DNA of 64,000 nt from Exiguobacterium alkaliphilum 12/1 (GTDB taxonomy: Bacteria; Bacillota; Bacilli; Exiguobacteriales; Exiguobacteriaceae): positions 1 to 64,000 of the forward strand of contig NZ_JJMW01000069.1 in assembly GCF_000714435.1 (NCBI RefSeq), written 5' to 3'. Positions within the stretch are counted from its first letter, which is position 1. Every line of letters begins with the position of its first letter. Both the position numbers and the translations under genes were made by a program. The notes below the pieces were generated by a model. The model was not told the DNA's origin and searched no databases. It was given only the letters and a program-made list of their open reading frames with translations. This document shows, piece after piece, positions 34,651 through 43,679 of the stretch.

Positions 34651-35181
34651 ATGATGAATATTCAGATTAAAGGAAAATTATTTGATGAGGATCAGATTAA
34701 ACACCGTGTGCGCGAACTTGCAGAGCAGATTGAACGGGATGCGGCGGGGACGCCGATCGTTCTTGTTGCCGTCCTTAAAGGGTCGATGGTGTTTGCGGCT
34801 GACTTGATGCGACAGATGAACGGGAGCGTCCAACTCGATACGGTCGCGGCGTCTTCATACGGCAAAAAGTCAGTCTCGAGCGGAAACGTCCAATTACGAA
34901 AAGATCTCGACTTGGATGTCGAAGGCAAATACGTCGTCATCATCGAAGACATCATCGACACGGGTCAAACACTGAAATTCTTATGTCAGCACATGTCGCT
35001 CCATCAACCGGGCGAGTTGAAAATCTGTACGCTCCTCGACAAGCCGGCCCGTCGTCTCGTCACACTCGAAGCGGATTATGTCGGTTTTGAGATTCCGGAT
35101 GAGTTCGTCATCGGCTATGGGATTGATTACGCCGAGCAGTATCGCAACTTGCCTTACATTGGTTTCGTGGAGACGGACTAA
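34651..35181 (+). CDS. hpt: Hypoxanthine phosphoribosyltransferase family protein
   Basis: A 176-residue purine salvage enzyme making IMP or GMP from the base and PRPP. The PRPP motif VVIIEDIIDTGQTL, the loop SSYGKKSVSSG and the C-terminal IPDEFVIGYGIDYAEQYRNLPYIG are as in Hpt. Start is ATG 34651 or 34654. In B. subtilis hpt lies between tilS and ftsH, so this may be a second copy or a moved gene. Own terminator downstream; unusual leader. Confidence 0.88.
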   Translation: MMNIQIKGKLFDEDQIKHRVRELAEQIERDAAGTPIVLVAVLKGSMVFAADLMRQMNGSVQLDTVAASSYGKKSVSSGNVQLRKDLDLDVEGKYVVIIEDIIDTGQTLKFLCQHMSLHQPGELKICTLLDKPARRLVTLEADYVGFEIPDEFVIGYGIDYAEQYRNLPYIGFVETD

Positions 35182-35182
35182 A

Positions 35183-35219
35183 AAACAGGAGGGACACATG
35201 ATTGTGTCGCCTCCTGTTT
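35183..35219. terminator. Bidirectional terminator hpt/yqhP
   Basis: AAACAGGAGG and ACACA pair with TGTGT and CCTCCTGTTT around loop TGAT with one bulge; the flanks suit both convergent genes. Confidence 0.75.
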
Positions 35220-35628
35220 ACATATTCGCTTTTTTCTTCTTCTTGCCCTTTTTGCCTTCGATGACGGTGAGTTGCGGTCTGTCCGTCCGATTCAAGGACG
35301 GGCGTTTTGACAGTTTCGTCACGTTCGATCCAGGCTTTTGCTTCACTTTTTTCTTCGCGGCCGCCGAAGGTTTCACTTGAGGGCTGTTCGGACGTTGCAT
35401 CCGCTTTTTCGAGGCTTGGGCCGTCTTGCGGTAACGCATGTCTTCAGCCGAGATTTTAGGCGCCATGAACACTTTGTAAATCACATAAAAGATTAACCCG
35501 AAAATACCGATGAAAAGCAACTGTCTGAACAAACGACCGGGGTCGGTCGCGAGCATGTGCCCGACACCGATGAAGCCTAAGATGAACACGATGGTCGCTG
35601 CGGTCGAGCCGATTCTTTGTCTGATCAT
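35218..35628 (-). CDS. yqhP: YqhP/SA1362 family membrane protein
   Basis: A 136-residue protein with two N-terminal helices (near residues 9-27 and 35-53) and a long, strongly basic cytoplasmic tail rich in Lys, ending KGKKKKKANM. Matches the SA1362/YqhP family by layout and by position beside yqhQ. Function unknown; the tail could bind nucleic acid or anionic lipids, which is a guess. Confidence 0.8.
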   Translation of the reverse strand: MIRQRIGSTAATIVFILGFIGVGHMLATDPGRLFRQLLFIGIFGLIFYVIYKVFMAPKISAEDMRYRKTAQASKKRMQRPNSPQVKPSAAAKKKVKQKPGSNVTKLSKRPSLNRTDRPQLTVIEGKKGKKKKKANM

Positions 35629-35643
35629 GGCGTTTCCTCCTCT

Positions 35644-36585
35644 TTAACCCTCTCTTTTAACGGCCGGTTGAACGGTTTCGGCGCGCTCCCACGTCTCGAA
35701 CGCCTCGATGGCGACTTGGATTTGTTCATCGTTTGGCTCACGTGTTGTCAACAACTGAAGTGAGAGGCCGGGTTTGCCGAGAACCGACAAATAACGATGA
35801 TCGCGGAAACGGTTCGTAAATTGAAGTACTTCGAATGAGATGCCGATGACGACCGGCAACAGTGCGATGCGGCTGACGAGTCGGACCCAGAGCGGGTCAA
35901 TCGGCACAATCATATAGACGCCGATGCCGACGAACACGGTGAACAAGATGAAGCTCGAACCGCAACGATAGTGCAGTCGTGAGCTCGCGCGAACGTTCTC
36001 GACCGTAATCGGTCGACCGGACTCGTAACAATTGATGACTTTATGCTCGGCACCGTGATACTGAAACACGCGCTTGATGAGCGGAGTCAAGGAAATCAAG
36101 TAGAGATAACTGAGCAGTAATACTAATTTTATTCCCCCTTCGAGGAGGTTTTGAATCACGTGTCCGGACAATGCCGGCACGCTTTGAAACATGGCGGCCA
36201 ATAATGCCGGGGTGACGTTGAAGATAAGCTTCCCGAAAACGTAGGAGATGACCCCGACGATGGCAATCATGAGCACCATAAAGATGTTTTGTTTTTTCTC
36301 GGGTTTCTCGACTGCATCTTCGCTCGGGTCGACATCGTAGCGGTCACTCGCGAACGTCATGTGGGCCGAGCCGTTCTTCAACGACTCATATAACGCGACG
36401 ATGCCGCGCAGAAATGGGACTTTCTTTAAAGACTGTACCCAAGGCACGAGGATGCGAGGTTGACTGAACGTCTCGATTGACCCGTCTTTACGCCGGATCG
36501 CCGAAGCGCTCTCGCTCCGTCCTTGAAACATCACACCTTCAACGAGCGCCTGCCCGCCGACGGGGATGGATGGTTTAGTTGTCAT
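35644..36585 (-). CDS. yqhQ: DUF1385 membrane protein YqhQ
   Basis: A 313-residue polytopic protein. The family signatures GGQALVEGVMFQG at the N terminus and FQYHGAEHKVINCYE in the middle are present; the His and Cys may bind metal. Several helices lie between residues 95 and 255. Conserved in Bacillales; loosely linked to envelope or ribosome roles but unproved. It is followed by yqhP on the minus strand in one unit. Confidence 0.9.
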   Translation of the reverse strand: MTTKPSIPVGGQALVEGVMFQGRSESASAIRRKDGSIETFSQPRILVPWVQSLKKVPFLRGIVALYESLKNGSAHMTFASDRYDVDPSEDAVEKPEKKQNIFMVLMIAIVGVISYVFGKLIFNVTPALLAAMFQSVPALSGHVIQNLLEGGIKLVLLLSYLYLISLTPLIKRVFQYHGAEHKVINCYESGRPITVENVRASSRLHYRCGSSFILFTVFVGIGVYMIVPIDPLWVRLVSRIALLPVVIGISFEVLQFTNRFRDHRYLSVLGKPGLSLQLLTTREPNDEQIQVAIEAFETWERAETVQPAVKREG

Positions 36586-36724
36586 ACGATTTCCTCGATT
36601 CTAGCCGTAGTATAGTTGAATTATACCGTGATTCGTTCGAAAAACGAAACCTTAGGTGACTCGATTCACGCACTGTGTCTAAATTTGTTACAATAGAAGC
36701 GACTTGACGAAGGGGGAATGTAGA

Positions 36725-37162
36725 TTGCGTATTCTTGTGTTGAACGGACCGAATTTGAATCTGCTGGGCAGACGGGAACCTGACGTGTACGGAAACGTAT
36801 CATTGAAGGGGTTAGCCAGTGAGTTGATGCTCGTTGCGCCTGATGACGTCGAGCTCACGTTCGTCCAATCGAATCATGAAGGCGCGTTACTCGATGCGTT
36901 GCACGAGGCGTTCGATTACGAAGGGGTCATCTTCAATGCCGGTGCCTACACGCATACGTCGATCGCGCTTCGAGATGCCATCGCGGCCATCTCCGCCCCT
37001 GTCGTCGAAGTACATATCTCGAACGTGCATGCCCGTGAGTCGTTTCGGCATGAATCGAAGCTTGCCGCCGTCTGTCTCGGCGTCATCAGTGGCTTCGGCT
37101 TGACGAGTTATACGCTCGCGTTGCACGCATTAATCGAACATTGGAGGAATCGCCATGATTGA
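36725..37162 (+). CDS. aroQ: 3-dehydroquinate dehydratase, type II
   Basis: A 145-residue enzyme of the shikimate pathway. Catalytic Tyr is in GRREPDVYG, and NAGAYTHTS and VHISNVHARESFRHES are the other active-site segments. The start is TTG at 36725 with AGGGGG eight bases before; it gives the usual LRILVLNGPNLNLLG. A TTGTTACAAT-type -10 lies upstream near 36686. Overlaps papA by 8 bp. Confidence 0.93.
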   Translation: MRILVLNGPNLNLLGRREPDVYGNVSLKGLASELMLVAPDDVELTFVQSNHEGALLDALHEAFDYEGVIFNAGAYTHTSIALRDAIAAISAPVVEVHISNVHARESFRHESKLAAVCLGVISGFGLTSYTLALHALIEHWRNRHD

Positions 37163-38225
37163 ACGTGTCAGTAAGTTACAACGTGAACTCGCCGCTAACG
37201 GGATTGACGGACTACTCGTGACGAAACGAGAGAACATCCGTTATTTGTCTGGCTTCACCGGGTCGAGCGGTGTCGTCTTGATCACACCGGAATCGGCAAG
37301 CTTTATTACCGATTTCCGTTATACAGAGCAAGCTGCGAGCCAAGTGAAAGGCTATTCGATCGTCGAACTCAAAACGTCGCTCGTCAAGTCGGTCGCTGAA
37401 ATCGCTGCGCATGAGTCGGTGAAGCGCCTCGGAATCGAGCAAGACGATATGACGGTCGGATCGTACCGGACATATGAGAAGGAAGTGACGGCAGAGCTCG
37501 TCGAGACGTCAGGAATTGTGGAAAAGCTACGCTTGATTAAGGATGAGGCAGAGCTTAAGATAATGAAGGAAGCTGCGGCGATTGCCGATGCGGCTTTCGA
37601 ACATATCCAAACGTTCATTCGTCCAGGTCGGACCGAGAAAGAAGTCGCGAACGAACTCGAGATGTTCATGCGTGGCCAAGGAGCGGACTCATCATCGTTT
37701 GATATGATCGTCGCCTCAGGATGGCGCTCAGCTCTCCCGCACGGCGTAGCGAGTGACAAGGTGATTGAAGCGGGCGAACTCGTCACGCTTGATTTCGGCG
37801 CATATTACAAAGGCTACTGTTCGGATATCACCCGGACACTCGCGGTCGGCGATATCTCGGACGAACTGCGTAACATTTACGACACGGTGCTCAAAGCGCA
37901 GCTCGCGGGCGTAGCCGGGACGAAAGCCGGCATCTCAGGAATCGAGGCGGACGCGTTGACGCGTGACGTCATCAAAGATGCCGGTTACGGGGAGTACTTC
38001 GGTCACTCGACCGGGCATGGACTCGGTATGGAAGTGCATGAGGCGCCGGGGCTGTCATTCCGCTCCGAGACGATTCTCGAGCCGGGCATGGTCGTCACGA
38101 TTGAGCCGGGCATTTATATCGCGGGTGTCGGCGGTTGCCGCATCGAGGACGATGTCGTGATCACGGAGGACGGATGTGTTCGTCTCACGCAATCGCCAAA
38201 AGAGTTAATCACGATTGAGGCGTAA
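37155..38225 (+). CDS. papA: Xaa-Pro aminopeptidase family protein (M24)
   Basis: A 356-residue metallopeptidase that removes N-terminal residues before proline. The N-terminal creatinase-like domain (to about 125) is followed by the pita-bread domain with metal ligands in LDFGAYYKGYCSDITR, HSTGHGLG, EPGIYI and RIEDDV. Ribosome site GGAGG. Sits before efp; EF-P also handles proline, which makes the pairing logical. Confidence 0.92.
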   Translation: MIERVSKLQRELAANGIDGLLVTKRENIRYLSGFTGSSGVVLITPESASFITDFRYTEQAASQVKGYSIVELKTSLVKSVAEIAAHESVKRLGIEQDDMTVGSYRTYEKEVTAELVETSGIVEKLRLIKDEAELKIMKEAAAIADAAFEHIQTFIRPGRTEKEVANELEMFMRGQGADSSSFDMIVASGWRSALPHGVASDKVIEAGELVTLDFGAYYKGYCSDITRTLAVGDISDELRNIYDTVLKAQLAGVAGTKAGISGIEADALTRDVIKDAGYGEYFGHSTGHGLGMEVHEAPGLSFRSETILEPGMVVTIEPGIYIAGVGGCRIEDDVVITEDGCVRLTQSPKELITIEA

Positions 38226-38254
38226 GCCTCGTCTGAATTTAGGAGGAAATCAAC

Positions 38255-38821
38255 ATGGTATCAGTAAACGATTTAAAAACAGGCCTCACGGTCAAAACGT
38301 CAGACGGTTCAATTTGGCAAGTCATCGAATTCCAACACGTCAAGCCAGGTAAAGGCGCTGCCTTCGTTCGGACGAAGATGCGTAACTTGCGCACAGGTGC
38401 GATCCAAGAAACGACGTTCCGTGGTGGGGAACGCATCGAACGGGCTCACATCGAGCGCAAACGCATGCAGTATCTTTATCCGATGGGTGACACGTACGTG
38501 TTCATGGACAACGAATCGTACGAGCAACTCGAATTGACGAGCGAACAAGTAAAAGCGGCCCTTCCATACATGCTTGAAAACATGGAAGTGAGCATTGCGG
38601 ACTACAACGGCGAGATTCTCGGTATCGAGCTCCCGACGACGGTCGTCTTGACGATCGTTGAAGCCGACCCAGGCGTCAAAGGGGATACGGCATCGAACGT
38701 CAAGAAAAACGCGACGGTCGAAACGGGCCACATCATCCAAGTGCCGCTCTTCATCGAGCCGGGTGAAAAAGTTACGGTCGATACACGGACTGGTGAGTTC
38801 ACGGGCCGTTATAACGGGTAA
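38255..38821 (+). CDS. efp: Translation elongation factor P
   Basis: A 188-residue factor that rescues ribosomes stalled on polyproline. Three beta domains; the tip loop KPGKGAAF holds Lys33, equal to modified Lys32 of B. subtilis after a one-residue insertion. Ribosome site AGGAGG. In B. subtilis the spoIIIA operon follows; here a terminator and then accB. Confidence 0.95.
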   Translation: MVSVNDLKTGLTVKTSDGSIWQVIEFQHVKPGKGAAFVRTKMRNLRTGAIQETTFRGGERIERAHIERKRMQYLYPMGDTYVFMDNESYEQLELTSEQVKAALPYMLENMEVSIADYNGEILGIELPTTVVLTIVEADPGVKGDTASNVKKNATVETGHIIQVPLFIEPGEKVTVDTRTGEFTGRYNG

Positions 38822-38827
38822 AGATTA

Positions 38828-38861
38828 GGGTGTTCATTCTTCGGAATGGACGCCCTTTTTT
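38828..38861 (+). terminator. efp terminator
   Basis: Stem GGGTGTTCATTC/GAATGGACGCCC with wobble pairs, loop TTCG, six T. Confidence 0.85.
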
Positions 38862-38865
38862 GTCG

Positions 38866-38921
38866 TTGCATTCACTGGTCTGACCAGTTATAGTAGAGTA
38901 GAGTTTAGTACCAGGTATAAA
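38866..38921 (+). promoter_or_regulatory. accBC promoter with two operator-like palindromes
   Basis: TTGCAT (38866-38871), 17 bp spacer, TATAGT (38889-38894). The spacer contains a perfect palindrome ACTGGTC-T-GACCAGT (38874-38888), like FadR/GntR-type operators. Just downstream TTAGTACC-A-GGTATAAA (38905-38921) resembles the FapR operator (TTAGTACC half-site exact, other half with two changes). Both would allow repression of fatty-acid synthesis. Which regulators act is inference. Confidence 0.6.
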
Positions 38922-38935
38922 CAGGGGGTATATTC

Positions 38936-39388
38936 ATGCAAATCGATCATATTAAAGAGCTGATGGAATTGCTCGATCAAACGTCAATCCATGAAATGGA
39001 ACTTGAGACGTCTGATTTTAAATTGTCATTGAAAAAAGAGGCGGTCCCACAAGTCGTCACACAAGCCGCGCACGCAGTCCCGGTCACGCCGGTTGCAGCA
39101 CCTGTCGTCACGAACGACGTGGAAGAAGTGGCTGCACCTGTTGCCACGCCAGCCTATAAAACGATTACCTCGCCGATGGTCGGGACGTTCTATTCACGCC
39201 CGGCACCGGACAAAGAAGCGTTCGTGAACGTCGGAGACCGAGTCGAGACAGGTCAAGTCGTCTGTATTCTCGAAGCGATGAAGTTGTTTAATGACGTCGA
39301 AGCGGAAATCAGTGGCGAAATCGTCGAAGTGCTCGTGGCCGACGGTGATTTGGTCGAATACGGTCAAGCGCTCTTCAGCGTGAAGTGA
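38936..39388 (+). CDS. accB: Acetyl-CoA carboxylase biotin carboxyl carrier protein
   Basis: A 150-residue carrier of the biotin arm for malonyl-CoA synthesis. An N-terminal helix region, a Pro/Ala/Val-rich linker (residues 37-80) and a biotinyl domain with [12 protein letters not shown], biotin on Lys116. Ribosome site AGGGGG. Seven bases before accC. Confidence 0.95.
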   Translation: MQIDHIKELMELLDQTSIHEMELETSDFKLSLKKEAVPQVVTQAAHAVPVTPVAAPVVTNDVEEVAAPVATPAYKTITSPMVGTFYSRPAPDKEAFVNVGDRVETGQVVCILEAMKLFNDVEAEISGEIVEVLVADGDLVEYGQALFSVK

Positions 39389-39395
39389 GGTCGCT

Positions 39396-40739
39396 ATGAA
39401 ACTACTCATTGCAAACCGTGGTGAAATCGCTGTCCGAATCATCCGAGCAGCGAAAGAATTGAATATTCCGACCGTCGCCGTCTTCTCGGAGGCAGATCGG
39501 GAGGCGCTTCATGTCAAGCTCGCGGACGAGGCGTATTGCATCGGACCGAACCCGTCGAAAGACTCGTATTTGAATATCCCGAACATTTTATCGGTCGCTT
39601 GTGCGGTCGATGCGACGATGATTCACCCGGGATATGGCTTTTTGGCGGAAAATGCGGAATTCGCCGAGATGAGCGAAGCGTGCGGCATTCAGTTCGTCGG
39701 TCCGAGCAGCTATGCGATTCGAAAGATGGGCATCAAGGACGAAGCAAAACGGACGATGATCGAGTCGGGCGTCCCGGTCGTACCGGGTTCGAGCGGCGTC
39801 GTGACGGACGGGGAGGCCATCGAACTCGCCCGTGAGATCGGCTACCCGGTCATCATCAAAGCGACAGCCGGCGGTGGCGGACGCGGGATTCGTGTCGCGT
39901 TCGATGAAGCGGAACTGATTAAAGGGCTCAGCGCGACGCGTAAAGAAGCGAAGCAGGCGTTCGGGAACGGCGACGTCTATTTAGAGAAATATATCGAATC
40001 GTTCCGTCACGTCGAAGTACAAGTGCTCGCCGATCAATATGGAAATGTCATCCACTTAGGCGAACGGGATTGTACGATTCAGCGCCGCATGCAAAAACTC
40101 GTCGAAGAAGCGCCGTCTCCGGCCATCGACGAAGCGACAAGACGGGCGATGGGCGAAGCGGCCGTCAAAGCGGCGAAGGCGATCCGGTATTCAGGTGCCG
40201 GGACGATCGAGTTCATCTACGTCCCGGAAGTGAACGAATTCTACTTCATGGAGATGAACACCCGGATTCAAGTTGAACATCCGGTGACCGAGATGATCAC
40301 TGGGTTTGACCTCGTCCAAGCGCAGCTTGAGGTCGCGCTCGGTCATCCGCTCGCCATCTCGCAAGAAGACATCACTTTTTCCGGTCACTCGATTGAATGT
40401 CGCATCAACGCCGAAGACCCGTTCTCGGACTTCCGGCCGATGGCTGGGAAGATCGATCAATACATCATCCCAGGCGGTATGGGGGTCCGCGTCGACAGTG
40501 GGCTCTATGCCGGTGCCGTCATCCCGCCGTTCTATGATTCGATGGTCGCGAAGTTGATCGTCCATGCCCCGACTCGGGAAGAGGCGATTGCGAAAATGCT
40601 CCGGGCCCTCGATGAATTCACGGTATCGGGCATCCATACGACAATTCCGTTCCACCAGCAAGTGATGGCGCACGAGCGTTTTAAAACCGGTTCGTTCGAC
40701 ACGAAATTTGTCGAAAAAGAAATGACGCTCTCGAAATAA
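39396..40739 (+). CDS. accC: Acetyl-CoA carboxylase biotin carboxylase subunit
   Basis: A 447-residue ATP-grasp enzyme that carboxylates biotin on Acc[12 protein letters not shown] at the N terminus, the glycine-rich loop [20 protein letters not shown] and [14 protein letters not shown] are all present. In B. subtilis yqhY follows; here a terminator follows and the gene is missing. Confidence 0.95.
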   Translation: MKLLIANRGEIAVRIIRAAKELNIPTVAVFSEADREALHVKLADEAYCIGPNPSKDSYLNIPNILSVACAVDATMIHPGYGFLAENAEFAEMSEACGIQFVGPSSYAIRKMGIKDEAKRTMIESGVPVVPGSSGVVTDGEAIELAREIGYPVIIKATAGGGGRGIRVAFDEAELIKGLSATRKEAKQAFGNGDVYLEKYIESFRHVEVQVLADQYGNVIHLGERDCTIQRRMQKLVEEAPSPAIDEATRRAMGEAAVKAAKAIRYSGAGTIEFIYVPEVNEFYFMEMNTRIQVEHPVTEMITGFDLVQAQLEVALGHPLAISQEDITFSGHSIECRINAEDPFSDFRPMAGKIDQYIIPGGMGVRVDSGLYAGAVIPPFYDSMVAKLIVHAPTREEAIAKMLRALDEFTVSGIHTTIPFHQQVMAHERFKTGSFDTKFVEKEMTLSK

Positions 40740-40748
40740 CGACTTTCA

Positions 40749-40785
40749 GGAAGCCCGAACATTATTTCGGGCTTCCTTGTTTTTT
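40749..40785 (+). terminator. accC terminator
   Basis: Stem GGAAGCCCGAA/TTCGGGCTTCC, six-base loop, then TTGTTTTTT. Confidence 0.85.
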
Positions 40786-40812
40786 GTACTGAATTTATGA
40801 GTGCTTTATGCT
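40784..40812 (+). promoter_or_regulatory. nusB promoter
   Basis: TTGTAC (40784-40789), 17 bp spacer, TATGCT (40807-40812), 41 bp before nusB. Confidence 0.55.
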
Positions 40813-40852
40813 AAACTATCACAATGAAAGCAAGCAAAAGGAGAGTATCTGA

Positions 40853-41236
40853 ATGAAACGTCATGAAGCACGCGAAAAAGCGATTCAAACGCTTTTTCAA
40901 ATCGAAGTATCAAATCTTGAGGTCGAGGACGCGATTGAGTTCGCGCTCGACGGGACAGAGTCTGACCCGTTCTATGAGCAACTCGTCACGGAGACGCTCG
41001 AGCATAAAGAAGAGATTGACGCCCTGCTCGTCGAGAACTTGAAGAACTGGCGCCTCGATCGACTCGGAAACGTCGAGCGGACGATTCTCCGTATGGCGAC
41101 GTACGAGTTGCTCTACGTCGAGACGATCCCTGAAAGTGTCACGATCAACGAGGCGGTTGAACTCGCCAAATCGTTCGCAGACGAAGAAGCGGCAAAGCTC
41201 GTCAACGGCGTACTCGGCAATATCATCAAAGCGTAA
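40853..41236 (+). CDS. nusB: Transcription antitermination factor NusB
   Basis: A 127-residue all-helical protein that binds boxA RNA with NusE (S10) in rRNA antitermination. N-terminal RHEAREKAIQTLFQIE and C-terminal VNGVLGNIIKA are typical. Ribosome site AAAAGGAGAG. First gene of the run nusB-folD-xseA-xseB-ispA. Confidence 0.94.
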   Translation: MKRHEAREKAIQTLFQIEVSNLEVEDAIEFALDGTESDPFYEQLVTETLEHKEEIDALLVENLKNWRLDRLGNVERTILRMATYELLYVETIPESVTINEAVELAKSFADEEAAKLVNGVLGNIIKA

Positions 41237-41301
41237 ATCAACTAAAAGAGAAGACACCACACCAACTACAGAGAAACCTAACATAACGGGGGATGAGAGA
41301 G

Positions 41302-42138
41302 ATGGCAGTAGTGATCGACGGGAAACAAATCGCAACATCGTATCGGGAGACGTTGAAAGAGCGCGTTTCGGCGCTCCGCGCACGAGGCATCGTGCCGAAG
41401 CTGAAGGTCGTCCTTATCGGGGATGACCCGGCGAGCCACAGCTATGTACGCGGGAAAGAGCGGGCGGCAGCGGAGATTGGAATTGATTCACAAGTGCTTC
41501 GATTTGATGCATCGATTTCGGAACGAGAATTGCTTGAACTGATTGATTCGATGAATGACGATTCTGATTTGCATGGGATTCTTGTCCAGTTGCCGTTACC
41601 GAAACATATCGACGAGAATCGCGTCATCATGCGCATCTCGCCTGAAAAAGATGTCGACGGCTTCCATCCGGAAAACGTGGGCAAGATGATGCTCGGGCTC
41701 GAGACGTTGCTTCCATGCACGCCGCACGGGATTCTTCATCTCGCGAAAATGCAGACGGACCTCGTCGGTAAGCACGTCGTCGTCGTCGGCCGCAGTCAAA
41801 TCGTTGGCAAGCCGGTCGGGATGTTGTTCTTGAATGAGTCGGCGACTGTGACATACTGTCATTCTAAGACGAAAGACCTCGGAGCGATGACGCGTCAGGC
41901 CGACATTCTCATCGTCGCTGTCGGTCGGGCCGGTCTCGTCACGAAAGACATGGTCAAACCGGGCGCCGTCGTCATCGATGTCGGGGTCAACCGTGTCGAG
42001 AACCGTCTCGTCGGTGACGTCGACTATGAGCCTGTCAAGGAAGTCGCAAGTGCCATCACCCCTGTTCCTGGTGGTGTCGGCCCGATGACGATCACGATGC
42101 TCATGCACAATACCGTCGAGGTCGCGTCTCGTGGCTAA
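41302..42138 (+). CDS. folD: Methylenetetrahydrofolate dehydrogenase/cyclohydrolase FolD
   Basis: A 278-residue bifunctional enzyme of one-carbon metabolism. The active-site SYVRGKERAAAEIG, the cofactor motif VVVGRSQIVGKPVG and the C-terminal PVPGGVGPMTITML are intact. ATG 41302 is preferred because GGGGG ends nine bases before it; an ATG at 41293 overlaps that site. Overlaps xseA by 8 bp. Confidence 0.94.
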   Translation: MAVVIDGKQIATSYRETLKERVSALRARGIVPKLKVVLIGDDPASHSYVRGKERAAAEIGIDSQVLRFDASISERELLELIDSMNDDSDLHGILVQLPLPKHIDENRVIMRISPEKDVDGFHPENVGKMMLGLETLLPCTPHGILHLAKMQTDLVGKHVVVVGRSQIVGKPVGMLFLNESATVTYCHSKTKDLGAMTRQADILIVAVGRAGLVTKDMVKPGAVVIDVGVNRVENRLVGDVDYEPVKEVASAITPVPGGVGPMTITMLMHNTVEVASRG

Positions 42139-43480
42139 TCCGCTTCCCGTCTCCGAAGTCGTCCGTTATGTGAAACGTCAGCTCGACGGGGACCCGGTGT
42201 TGCAACAAGTCGCCGTTATCGGTGAAATCTCGAACTTCAAGCGCTACGCCTCCGGTCATTGTTACTTCACGTTAAAGGACGAATCGTCGCGCATGAAAGC
42301 CGTCATGTTCGCACGTGATGCGAAGACGCTCACGTTCGACCCGACGGACGGGATGAACGTCATCGTCGTCGCCCGTGTGACGATGTATGAGTCGACCGGC
42401 GATGTGCAGTTGTACGTCGAATTGATGCGTCAAGACGGCGTTGGGCAACTGTACGAACGTTTTGAGGCGAGGAAACGCGAACTCGAGGCCAAAGGCTGGT
42501 TCGACGACGAGCGAAAACGCCCCTTGCCAGCCTTCCCGGAACGAATCGGGATCGTGACGTCGCCAAAAGGCGCCGCGCTTCATGATATCGCCACGACGCT
42601 CAGACGTCGGGCTCCACACGTCGCCATCACGTTCGCTCCGGTCGCCGTCCAAGGTGCGACGTCGGCCCCGCAAGTAGCGAACGCGATTCGCTGGATGAAT
42701 GAGCGGACCGACTGTGACGTCTTGATCGTCGGCCGAGGCGGTGGCTCGATTGAAGAGCTATGGGCGTTCAATGAAGACGCGGTCGTCGAGGCGATCTTTG
42801 AATCGGACATCCCCGTCATCTCCGCCGTCGGTCATGAGACGGACTTCACGCTAGCCGATTTCGTAGCGGACGTCCGAGCGGCGACGCCGACGGCAGCAGC
42901 GGAACTTGCCACGGCGACGATTGAGGCGCAGCGGAAAGATGTGGAGCGGCTCGGACTTCAACTCCATCGTGTCGTCACGACGCAAGTGGCATCGTTACGT
43001 GAACGCGTGGAACGCATGCAACAAAGCTATGGGCTGAAGTCTCCTCGATATACGATTCTTCAAAAGCGGGAACGTTTTTCGCAAGCGGAGATTCGGCTCG
43101 AGCAAGGCGTGTTGAAACAAGTGGCGACGGCCCGGCATCAACTCGTCCATTCGAGCCAACGTTTAGATGTCCGCAACTTGCAACACGTGTTCCGGGCCCA
43201 ACAGGCCCGTTTCGGCCAGTTTGAAGAACGGCTCGTCCGACTTCGGCCTCTCGAGCGCCCGACAGACCAATTCGCTCGTCTAACGGGGCGGCTCGCATCC
43301 GTCAGCCCGCTCGCCGTGTTGGCGCGCGGCTACACCCTCGTCGAACAAGACGGTTCTTACGTGAAAGATGTCAAACAACTACATGACGGCCTCGTGACGA
43401 TCCGTTTTCGAGATGGTCACGCCGTCGCGGAAGTGAAGGAGAGACACGATGGCGAAGAAACAAGAAGAACAGACGTTTGA
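42131..43480 (+). CDS. xseA: Exodeoxyribonuclease VII large subunit
   Basis: A 449-residue nuclease subunit with an N-terminal OB domain (ISNFKRYASGHCYFTLKD), the catalytic region (GIVTSPKGAALHDI, RGGGSIEELWAFN, SAVGHETDFTLADFVAD) and a long helical C terminus. GTG start overlapping folD. Degrades single-stranded DNA with XseB. Confidence 0.94.
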   Translation: MANPLPVSEVVRYVKRQLDGDPVLQQVAVIGEISNFKRYASGHCYFTLKDESSRMKAVMFARDAKTLTFDPTDGMNVIVVARVTMYESTGDVQLYVELMRQDGVGQLYERFEARKRELEAKGWFDDERKRPLPAFPERIGIVTSPKGAALHDIATTLRRRAPHVAITFAPVAVQGATSAPQVANAIRWMNERTDCDVLIVGRGGGSIEELWAFNEDAVVEAIFESDIPVISAVGHETDFTLADFVADVRAATPTAAAELATATIEAQRKDVERLGLQLHRVVTTQVASLRERVERMQQSYGLKSPRYTILQKRERFSQAEIRLEQGVLKQVATARHQLVHSSQRLDVRNLQHVFRAQQARFGQFEERLVRLRPLERPTDQFARLTGRLASVSPLAVLARGYTLVEQDGSYVKDVKQLHDGLVTIRFRDGHAVAEVKERHDGEETRRTDV

Positions 43481-43679
43481 GGCGGCACTCGCCCGCCTTG
43501 AAGACATTGTAGCGAAGCTTGAGGCTGGTGACGTCGCGCTGGAAGAAGCGATGACACTTTATGAGGAAGGTGTGCGTTTATCCGCCTTCTGTCAGGCGAA
43601 GCTCGCGGCAGCCGAGAAGAAGATGGACGAGATTCTCGAACTTGACGGGACGCTCCGTGAGAAAGGAGGTCCGGCATGA
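43449..43679 (+). CDS. xseB: Exodeoxyribonuclease VII small subunit
   Basis: A 76-residue helical protein that forms a bundle around XseA. FEAALARLEDIVAKLEAGDVALEEAMTLYEEG is the family core. Starts inside xseA after GAAGGAGAG and overlaps ispA by 4 bp. Confidence 0.93.
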   Translation: MAKKQEEQTFEAALARLEDIVAKLEAGDVALEEAMTLYEEGVRLSAFCQAKLAAAEKKMDEILELDGTLREKGGPA

